From: Phoenix dactylifera
Taxonomy: Eukaryota; Streptophyta; Magnoliopsida; Arecales; Arecaceae
NCBI RefSeq assembly: GCF_009389715.1
Contig: NC_052405.1
Span: 7,729,194 to 7,793,193, forward strand
Reading direction: 5' to 3'
Length of the DNA stretch: 64,000 nt
Made by a program: the position numbers and the translations under genes. How positions within the stretch are numbered: the stretch's first letter is position 1; every line of letters begins with the position of its first letter. Positions 11,981 to 22,300 of this stretch are shown here, piece by piece. The notes below the pieces were generated by a model. It searched no databases and had not been told where the DNA came from. It worked only from the letters and a program-made list of their open reading frames with translations.

Positions 11981-13359
11981 TCTGAATCAGCTTTGAAGAA
12001 GATGCTGGACCGCTGGTGATGCAACTTTTTCTCTTATAACGTTTTGATCAACCTCGCTTTGTACTTAAGGTGCCAAGTATGACATCTCTACTTAATTATC
12101 CCTGTTTATTTTAACTAACCAAATACTGCTTCCTTTTGGTGCGTATAAGACTTGTAATACTTTAGATTAACCTATTTCTAGTTACCTAGAGCTAGAAGTC
12201 TATGAAGCAGGTAGCAGAATATGTTTTTGTGTTCCCTTGGTGGGACATTGATCCTAGTGATTGAGGCCGTCTGCACTGTTGGAACATGTTGAGTGGGCCG
12301 GTTGCTTATTATTTTCTCACACTGGAATCCTACTATATGCTATTGCGATGCAGTGCATAAATCAGCAAGTATTTATGGTTCCTCAGCTGTAACACTTTGG
12401 GCCTTCAGAATATGCAATCCTGTGGTATCTAAACAAGTAATGTGAACAGTGCAACGGACTCGGTTGCCTCCTTCGCGGCATATCATTCAGAAGAATTTTT
12501 GTAGGAGAATTTTGATTTCGTTCTTTTCTTTCTTCGTCATCTTCTTCTTTATGGCTCTTATGAGTTTACTTATGTGCCTATAGCGTGAGTATAAAAAAAA
12601 AAAAAAAAAGAGCATCCCACGTGGATCGGGCGCATTGATTAAATATTTTATCCAGCTTGCATTACTAATTTTATTGTGGAAAAAAAAAGTTAAATGTATT
12701 CAAGTTATCGGCAAACCAAGTCCTACTATCTCTCCTGTTTTGGTTTTGAAAAGAAAAGAAAAGGTAAATGTATTTTCTCAAAAATGATAACTACACAAAT
12801 AAATATTTATTTGCAGTACGAATACCGTATAAACAGCCCACTTAATTATTATTTTTGCAAAAAAAAAAATCAGAACAATTTTTGCTACAAAATGATACAT
12901 ATTTATAAATTCTTAGATAATAATGCTATATACCAGTGAATGCAAGATATACATATTTTAAATATTTGGTACTTATTTATTTATGTACCAGTGATCATGA
13001 GATTGTCCAGAAATGCCTAAATATGTATTGTTTTGCAGAGGAAAAAATAATTTGATTTTTCTTTTTTTATGTAAAATCCACTTCGGTGAAATAAATATTA
13101 TTATTATTTCCAGAAGAATCATCCTCATTCAATCGCGTGGCCTCCACCTACGGTCTATCTTAGATCACCAGCATCGGATACATGTTCCATCAGCAGCATG
13201 AGATAATCGAGTCGATCTTTCTTCTCTTTTCTTTTTTCTTTTTCTTTTTTTTTGCTAAAGAAAAAGGGCACTTGTGGTTCCGGCAACTTTATCTCTTGCG
13301 TCGCCCGAAAAACTCGTAGCCTCGGTCATGTCTTCGTTTAGCCAGGGCGTCGCACCGCC
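11981..13359. other. KIWI 3' region and PPD2-like promoter region
   Basis: No further gene is visible. The first few hundred bases should hold the KIWI 3' UTR; I cannot choose a poly(A) site. An A-run ends near 12609, and a G-box CACGTG lies at 12618-12623. The stretch from 12630 to 13130 is very AT-rich. From about 13140 the composition turns GC-rich, with CT tracts at 13218-13250, as expected of a plant promoter and leader. Confidence 0.5.
12618..12623. promoter_or_regulatory. G-box (CACGTG)
   Basis: CACGTG within CCCACGTGGA, about 740 bp upstream of the PPD2-like start. Such motifs bind bZIP and bHLH factors, including light regulators, which would suit a chloroplast protein gene. A hexamer alone is weak evidence. 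Confidence 0.3.
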
Positions 13360-16300
13360 ATGGCTTGGTTAGAGCCGTCGACGGCCGCCTGGTGCGGCGG
13401 CGCTTCCACGATCCCCTCGCCTCCCACACTCCGCCGGCTCGGACCACACCATCGGCGGCTGCCGCCCGCTGGCGTTCTTATTCCATGCCAAGCGATCCAC
13501 CAACCCGAACACGTTCTCTTCCATTCTTCAGCTACCAATAACGAGAAGAATGCCGCTAGAATTAGTAGAAGGAGCTCGGTTCTTTTGCTGTTCCCGTTCC
13601 TGGTGGCCTCGTCGCCGTCAGCCGCTTCTCCGCCGGTTTCCGCCCACCTGGAGCTGTACACGGACCAGGGGGAGGGATTTACCCTCCTGAAGCCTTCCTC
13701 TTGGGTTAAGGTTCCCTTTATTCCTCTTATACTCTCCACCCCTTTCCTCTGGTAAAGAAAAATCATTTTTTTGGGGGGAACTGGGTTCTATTTGGCTGGT
13801 CGTAATGTTGGACCCGGATTGTTGTTAATAGGTGGAGAAGGCGGGGGCTGCGGCTTTGTTTGAAGAAGGGAAGGGGAGCAATAACATTGGAGTTGTGGTG
13901 AACCCCGTTCGCCTGTCCTCTCTCAAAGACTTTGGGACTCCAGAGTTCGTGGCCGACAAGCTCATCCAAGCTGAGAGGAGAAAGGTTCTCTCTTCGTCTC
14001 AGCTTTTCTATGGTTTTTGTGCTGTTTCCTCGTCCTTTAAGCTTTACTGCTAGGTTTCAAATAGGCTTGTTGAATAATTCTGTGAATTAATGTTCTTTTG
14101 TTAGAATAATTTCAAAATATGGGCTTACACTGATTGCATATTTTTGTTTTATAAAACGGGTTAGACGTATGGCTCAGAATGGTACTATGGTTAAGCCCAA
14201 TATGATTTGTGATCATTTTGTTTTATGGGCTTTGGTGCACTTTGGATGTATAGGATTGAGTCCTATTTATTGTGGTACTTTTAGTATGTAGGCCAGGAAA
14301 CCCAATTAGGGTTTTGGAGCCTTTAATGGGAAGGCTCCTCTATGTTTCCTATATATAGGCTAGGTCCCCCTCTCCTCTCCATATGGTTGATAGCTTGCCC
14401 CATTGACGGCTATCTTTTGTGAGGAGCAAGGAAGGGAAGATCCAGCCGCTATTATTCCAGGTGATTGAGGAACGTATTCAATATGTCTTCCGCAGGTATA
14501 TCTCTTAAACTTGAATACGGTATTATTTGTGATTCTAAATCTTAGCATGTTATTATTTATGACTATCAATTGGTATCAGAGCATCCATGCTAGGATTATA
14601 ATCCTTCATACACAGTTATTATTTTATCTGGATTTAAGGATTGATTTTATGCATTGGTGATATATGATGAATGGATTTTCTGCATAAATCTTCATACACG
14701 GATCTTCCATTGATGATCAAATTTTTGATTTGATTTTATTTTAGATTTGCATGAAATATGATTTTCGGATTAAAAAAAAAAAAAGAGAAAAGGGAAAAGG
14801 ATTTCACTGTTCATCTTTTTCCTTTTCCTTCCCGTAAGCTTCATCTTCCAACCGCATGAGTCATCTTCTTCCTTATCATCTTCCAAAGCATTGATGTGCT
14901 TTGGGGCCAGCGTGACATGTCATTGACATCCTTCATCTTCTTCCCGTTTTACAAATCCCCTCTTCATGGGAAAGAAGAAGAAGATGAAGGATGGCAAGGG
15001 GCTTTCCTCGCCGCTGGCCGGCGCCTCTGTGCCGTGCGACGGCGGCGGAAGGAATTTCAGGCGGCTCGCACGCCACCGCCGTGGGCGGAAACCACCGCCC
15101 AAAGGAGTCCGGCCACAGTGGGATCCCGCCTCCTTCACGGGCGGAGATCGCCGCTGCCGGGGGCTTTCGCGGCCCCCCACCCCAAGGGCGGCCGCACGCC
15201 GTGGGGCGTCGCGGCGGCCCAGGGAGCATCGCCGGCCACTCGCAGTGGCCGGCGTGGGTGGCGGCCATGGGTGGCAGCCGTGGGCTGCCACCATGGGGCT
15301 GCCATGGGTAGCAGCCACGGGCTGCTTCCCAAACAAAAAAAAAAAAAAACAGGAATAGTGGCGGCGCTGGGAAGAAGAAGGAAAATAGGGAGGCATAATT
15401 TAGGGGTTTTTTTTTTTTGGCCTACTAAACCCAATCTGAATAGGTCTATAATTGCAAGTTGGGCCTTTTTATTTAATCAGCTCATATTTATTTTATTTGC
15501 ACTGCATCCTAATGGACCAGAATGGGATTTTGGGCTGGGGCTAAGAGTTAGTAACCCATTTAATTGTTATTTAAATATTGAATAATCTGAATCAAGGCCC
15601 TCATGCATGTTAATTATTGAGGTGTTAAATTAATAAATTGTTAAATTTTGGACATCTCTTGCTGCCATATATGCCTTTTGTAATTAACATTTTTGTTTAA
15701 TCAATCACATGTATTTTTGATTATGTTTGAAGCATGTTTGATGATTATGTTTTTGTCACATAAACCATTATTTTTGTGATTGAAAATTGTTGGGCATAAA
15801 GACTATCCTTATTTTCCCATTAAGAGAATATTTTGAAATTGAAGTGGATGGTAGTCACCAAAGTGGCACACTCACTGATATTTATCTGATTTTCTCAAAA
15901 AAAAAAGGGGTAGCATTGCATTTTCCCAAATTATTGAATGCAATATCTTGCCCGAAGGTGTTATTGTGTATGATGATTTGGAAAAATGACATGAAGTGAT
16001 TAATAAGATTGCATTAGCCTAGAATCATTCTTCTGCCCAAAGGTGATGGTGTTTCGAAAGTTGATGTGATTTTGTTAATTAGCTTCATGATATGTTTTAA
16101 GAGTACCTTATAGCGTGTTGTGTTGTTAGCCCAAAGGCGACTCTACAATGATGCACCGAGGCTCTTACCGTAATTAGACTTATATGTTTTTTCAAGTTGA
16201 TTACGGACTATCTAATTAATAGCCCAAGTTGATTAGATAGATATGTTATCATCCATTGATTGCATGCATCACTTTTGGATGATATTAAATAAAATATGTT

Positions 16301-19300
16301 GTTTTCGCAGTCTTGAATGCCTCTTCCCTATCAAGCCAATTGTCTGCCGTTCAAACCTTGACTGGAAATAATTATGTGAGATGGAAACGAGACATAGAAA
16401 TAGCACTGGGTCTCTTGGGTTTAGATTTTGCTTTGGAGGAGCAGCCTTCAAAACCAACAGATAAGAGCACTATCGAATACAAGGCTGAGTATGTCAAATG
16501 GGAAAGAGCTAACAGGCTATGTTTGAAGATTATCAAGCGTTCCATATCTGATTCCATTATGGGTGCTATACCGGACCACGACAATGCTAAGAATTTTTTG
16601 GATGCTATAGGACAGCGATTTGTTGAGTCCGATAAGGCTGAGACTGGGGACCTAATGGATAAATTTATGAATATGAAATATGATGGTGTTTGTGGAGTTA
16701 GGGAGTACATCGTGAAAATGCTGCACATAAGTCTAAATTGGAAGCCCTCAAAGTTCCCATTGCAGAGCCTTTTCTTATCTATCATATTCGTAATAGCCTT
16801 CCTAGCCAGTTTAATCAGCTTAAAGTTGCTTATAATGCCCAGCGTGACAAATGGGATTTGAATGATTTGATTGCTGTGTGTGCCCAAGAGGAGTATAGAA
16901 TACGTCGTGAGACTGTTGAAACTGTGCAACTGACCCATCAGCCTTCTCAAAACAAGAGGTCTTCTCATAATCGTAAGGGCAAGTTCCATAAGGGCAACAA
17001 ACCTCACTACAATCAGCAGAACAAAGGGTCTGGTGGGCAGACTTCTGGTGGTCCTAAAGGAATTATGAAAAAGAATGACAAATGTAAATTCTGCAAAAAG
17101 AAGGGTCATTGGCAGAAAGATTGCTTTAAGTTTAAGGCTTGGTTGGAGAAGAAGAAGACTTCATCAGGTATCTCCTTGGTTTTGGTTTGTTTTGAGTCTT
17201 ATTTGATAAATGTGCCTTTAAATTCTTGGTGGATAGACTCTGGTGCAAGTATTCATATCACTAATTCCTTACAGGGATTAATAAGGAGACGGAGGCCAAG
17301 TGAGAATGAAGTAAACCTATGCGTTGGAAATGGAGTTCAAGTTAAAGTTGAGTTTATAGGAGCAGTGAAGTTATCCTTGGAGTCTGGTTTTTCTCTTATT
17401 TTGAAAAATATATTTTTTGTACCGACGATGAGACGGAATTTAATTTCTGTGTCAAAGCTTGATCAGTCTGGATTTTCTTTTAAATTTAGTAATGGAATGA
17501 TTGAACTATTTTATGACTCTCGTATGGTTGGACATGGCATTTTGTGTGATGGTTTATACAAATTGATTTTGGCTCCAATTGATGAAGTCTCTTGTGTTAC
17601 TAAAGTTGGAAAGAAAAGGGCTTTAATTAGTGAATCATCCTCTATATTATGGCATAAGCGTTTAGGGCACATTTCAAGAGAGCGAATGGAGAGATTGATG
17701 AAAGTTGAGATTCTACCCTCTCTGAATTTTTCGGACTTTGACACTTGCATAGTTTGCATAAGAGGAAAGCTGACTAAAACTACAAGAAAGGGATCCACTA
17801 GAAGCGATGGTCTTTTGGATCTAATTCACACCGATATTAGTGGACCGTTACCTTCTACTATATGTGGGAACAAATATTTTATAACCTTCATTGATGATTT
17901 CTCGCGTTATGGTTATGTTTACTTAATTAATGATAAATCCCTCGCTCTTGAAAAATTCAAGATATTTAAAATGGAAGTTGAAAAACAATGTGGGAAAAGT
18001 ATTAAAGTTGTGAGATCTGACCGTGGTGGTGAATACTATGGTAAGTATGACGAGTCTGGTCAGAACATGGGTGATTTTGCAAGATTTTTACAGCAAAGTG
18101 GGATAGTCCCTCAATACACAATGCCAGGAACACCTGAGCAAAATGGTGTTTCTGAAAGGCGTAATCGGACTCTAAAGGATATGGTCAGGAGTATGATGAG
18201 TAGAACAAATTTGCCAGAATTCTTATGGGGTGAAGCATTGAAATCTGCCATGTACATTCTGAACAGGGTTCCTAGTAAAGCTGTTGAGAAAACTCCTTTT
18301 GAATTGTGGACAGGTCGTAAACCCAGTTTAGCCCATTTTAAAGTTTAGGGCTGCCCAGCTGAGATTAGGATTTATAATCCTTATGAAAAGAAATTAGACC
18401 CCAAATCCACATCTGGTTTTTTCATAGGGTATCCAGATAGATCAAAAGGCTACAAGTTCTATTGTCCTAATCGTGGCACCAGAATTGTTGAGTCCATTAC
18501 AGCAAAATTTTTAGAAAATGATGTTGGTAATAGTGAGAGCTCCGTGTTAAATAAAATTTTTGCTGAACCGGATCAAGTTGTGGTTCCGATTCCTGTTGTA
18601 CAAAAAAAAGTTATTTCTCAGCCAATTACAATAGTTAATGAAGAACCTGAGCATCAAGAAGAACTTCACGTTCCTCCTCCAACACCAGTAGAGTCATTTT
18701 CTGAACCACAAGTTAGGAGATCACAAAGGGAAAGAAGGTCTGCCTTGCCTAATGACTATATTGTCTACTTACTAGAGAGTGATTTTAATATTGGGCATAA
18801 TATTGATCCTGTTTCTTTTAATGGAGCATTAACAAGACCTGACTCAGATAAATGGCTGAATGCCATGGAAGATGAAATGCTTTCTATGAAGAGAAATAAA
18901 GTTTGGGAACTTGTTGAACTTCCACCACATGTTAAGGCCATAGGTTGCAAATGGGTTTACAAATCCAAGTTAGACTCAAAAGGGGATGTTGAACGACAAA
19001 AGGCTAGACTGGTTGCCAAAGGGTTCACTCAGCGAGAGGGCATCGACTATAATGAGACTTTTTCACCGGTTTCATCCAAGGATTCCTTTAGAATTATCAT
19101 GGCACTTGTAGCACACTATAATTTGGAGCTTCATCAAATGGATGTTAAGACAGCGTTTTTAAATGGAGATCTCTATGAAGAAGTTTACATGAGGCAACCT
19201 GAAGGTTTTGTCGTAGAGGAAAAGAAAAATTTAGTGTGTAAGTTGAACAAATCCATATATGGGCTCAAGCAAGCATCCCGACAATGGTATTTGAAATTTG

Positions 19301-22300
19301 ATGAAGTTGTGACTTCTCTTGGTTTTGTTGAAAATACAGTGGACCAATGCATTTATCTCAAGATCAGTGGGAGAAAATTCATTTTTCTTGTTTTGTATGT
19401 GGATGATATTTTACTTGCCAGCAGTGACCTAGGGTTACTTCATGAGACAAAGAAAATGTTATCTGCTAATTTTGAAATGAAAGATCTTGGAGAAGCTTCC
19501 TTTGTACTTGGAATTGAGATACAGCGTGATAGAGACCATGGCTTGTTGGGACTTTCACAGAAGACATACATACGACGCATCCTAGAGAGGTTCAATATGC
19601 AAAACTGTGCACCCGGTGATGTACCTATAGTAAAAGGGGATAAGTTTAGCAAAGCCCAGTGTCCAAGAAATGAACTTGAAAGAGAATCTTTGAAGAACAT
19701 ACCCTATGCAAGTGCTGTAGGGAGCTTGATGTATGCTCAAGTTTGCACTAGACCTGACATAGCCTATGCAGTAAGCGTCCTTAGTAGATTTCAATCGAAT
19801 CCAGGACATGAGCATTGGAAAGCAGCTAAGAAAGTTATGAGATATTTGAAAAAGACTGAAGGTTATATGCTTACCTTTCAGCGTACAGATCATCTTGAGG
19901 TGGTAGGCTACTCAGATTCTGATTTTGCAGGATGTCAAGATGATCTGAAGTCAACTTCAGGTTATGTTTTTATGATGGCTGGTGGTGCTATTTCTTGGAA
20001 AAGCGTTAAGCAAACTCTAGTGGCTTCTTCTACTATGCAGGCTGAATTTGTGGCATGTTATGGAGCTACGGTCCAAGCCATTTGGTTAAGGAATTTTATT
20101 TCTGGACTAAAAGTTGTTGACTCCATCTCGAGACCAATTACCATCTACTGTGATAATAGTGCAGCGGTGTTCTTTTCAAAGAATAACAAGAGTTCTGGTG
20201 GCTCTAAGCATATAGACATCAAGTACTTGGTAGTCAGAGATAAAGTTAAAGAAGGGCAGACAAAAATAGAGCATATAAATACAGAGGTAATGATTGCAGA
20301 CCCATTGACTAAAGGACTCGCACCGAAAGTCTTTAAGACACATATTGCTAATATGGGCATTGTGGAAACTTTTGATATTTTGGGTTAGTGGGAGTTATTT
20401 ATATAAAAGAACTACGTTTTGGCTTGATCCTCTTTACGAGGTACGTAGGCAACCCATATGCTTCGGGTACAGCCTCTTCCAATTATAAAAATATTTATCT
20501 TCCTATTTATAATTCTGTATTTTGTGCACAGAAATTATAATTATGTTTGAGCATGCATTGCACATATGTCTTTTATTATGATATCATTTTGATCTCGATA
20601 TATAATGCATAAAGACATGATGTGAGTCTCTTTTGAGACATATGGCTTCTTTTGAAGCATTTATGAGGAGCGATATGAATTAGCACACCTTTGATCACAT
20701 TTTGGTGCTAATTTCATACTACATACTACCACATTGGTTGGAGGATGGGGATCCATGTCGATAAGGATGTTAGCATTTGTAGCTGTGGAGTGGTCTTACA
20801 TCGATTAAATGGTGTAACGACTTCCATGCTCAATGTTGATGTTCTTGTTGGACCGGATCATGTATCCAAGGTGATTATCATTTGAGCTATATGTGTGGCC
20901 ACTTTTGTAGTCTAACCCGAGAGTCGTTTTCACAACAAAGTTTTTAAATTAATATGACAATCCGTGTTCGCCCAAGTGGGAGAATGTTAGAATAATTTCA
21001 AAATATGGGCTTACACTGATTGCGTATTTTTGTTTTATAAAACGGGTTAGACGTATGGCTCAGAATGGTACTATGGTTAAGCCCAATATGATTTGTGATC
21101 ATTTTGTTTTATGGGCTTTGGTGCACCTTGGATGTATAGGATTGAGTCCTATTTATTGTGGTACTTTTGGTATGTAGGCCAGGAAACCCAATTAGGGTTT
21201 TGGAGCCTTTAATGGGAAGGCTCCTCTATGTTTCCTATATATAGGCTAGGTCCCCCTCTCCTCTCCATATGGTTGATAGCTTGCCCCATTGACGGCTATC
21301 TTTTGTGAGGAGCAAGGAAGGGAAGATCCAGCCGCTATTATTCCAGGTGATTGAGGAACGTATTCAATATATCTTCCGCAGGTATATCTCTTAAACTTGA
21401 ATACGGTATTATTTGTGATTCTAAATCTTAGCATGTTATTATTTATGACTATCATCTTTTACATGTTAAAGCTATGTCGAATGCATATATGAAATTCTTG
21501 ACAATCATCTCTTAAAGTTGTAAACCTGAAGCTTAATGCTGGCATATAGTGCTTAAAAATAATTGTGGGAGCATCTTTATGGTCAAATGTCTTTTTGAAT
21601 AATAGGCAATTCACAAATTTTCTTCCTCGTAACTTTAAAAGAAAGAAAGACCTCAATTCATGTGGTTGAATCAAATTAACTCCTGTAAATTTATTTTCAA
21701 TTGGTTGTGCTCAAGAAAGAAGTGGGCATTCTTTTCTACTGTTAGTTAAAGAGTAAACTGCGAAGTCTGCCATTCCAAAGGGGAGAAAAAAGAAGAGACA
21801 ACGTTCTTGCATTTAAATGAATCAAGACGCATTTTTTACTTCATTTTTCTGTCAGCTTTGGTTAAATTTTTCTATTCCATATTCTTAACAATACCATAAG
21901 ATTACTCGTAAACAATATAGTAAGCGGAAGAGGGAAAGGAATTATGCATATCACTTTATTCTCATTCCTTTCTTCATTTGGCAATAGTAGAACATGTCTC
22001 TGCCGAGCTTTTCTAATTGGCCCGTTTCTCATACAGACATAGAGAGCAAGGGGGATAATAGAATGTTCAATATGTTTTACTCTCCAGATCTTTGATCAAT
22101 TCTTCACGATGCTCTTATTTGTCGAATACTAAATATTAAAATGATTATATTTATGTGTACCATACAGTATGACAAAGTATATTGCTTTTCAACATCTTTG
22201 CCTCTAAACTCATGCACATTTCTTGTTCACAATGCCACGTTCTTGTTTTAGAAGTTTGGTATCCAACTGCAGCATTTGTATCCTTAATATTGCCTTTTTT

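Larger units (their letters stand above)
14099..21454 (+). mobile_element. Complete Ty1/Copia LTR retrotransposon, 7356 bp
   Basis: The element has two 470-bp LTRs that begin TG and end CA, a TCTTT target-site duplication, a primer-binding site TGGTATCAGAGC (initiator-Met tRNA type) two bases after the 5' LTR, and a purine tract AAGTGGGAGAA before the 3' LTR. Coding order is gag, protease, integrase, reverse transcriptase, RNase H, which is Copia order. It lies in intron 2 of the PPD2-like gene in the same orientation. The LTRs differ at only 4 of 470 sites, all transitions, so the insertion is recent. Two lesions interrupt the coding region (near 16720 and at 18346-18348), so this copy is not autonomous. 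No ATG opens the gag frame directly; a splice model is given in the findings. Confidence 0.97.

Noticed and set aside
13338..13766. A 142-codon minus-strand frame across PPD2-like exon 1
   Set aside because: It is the shadow of the GC-rich transit peptide exon; the plus-strand frame continues into conserved PsbP exons, the minus one matches nothing.
14896..15585. Frames of 100-229 codons on both strands in the Copia leader
   Set aside because: They arise from GC-rich sequence lacking stops, are low in complexity, and overlap each other on both strands; no protein family recognised.
16372..17109. A 245-codon minus-strand frame
   Set aside because: It is antisense to Copia gag, whose sense frame has the CCHC knuckle and other family motifs.
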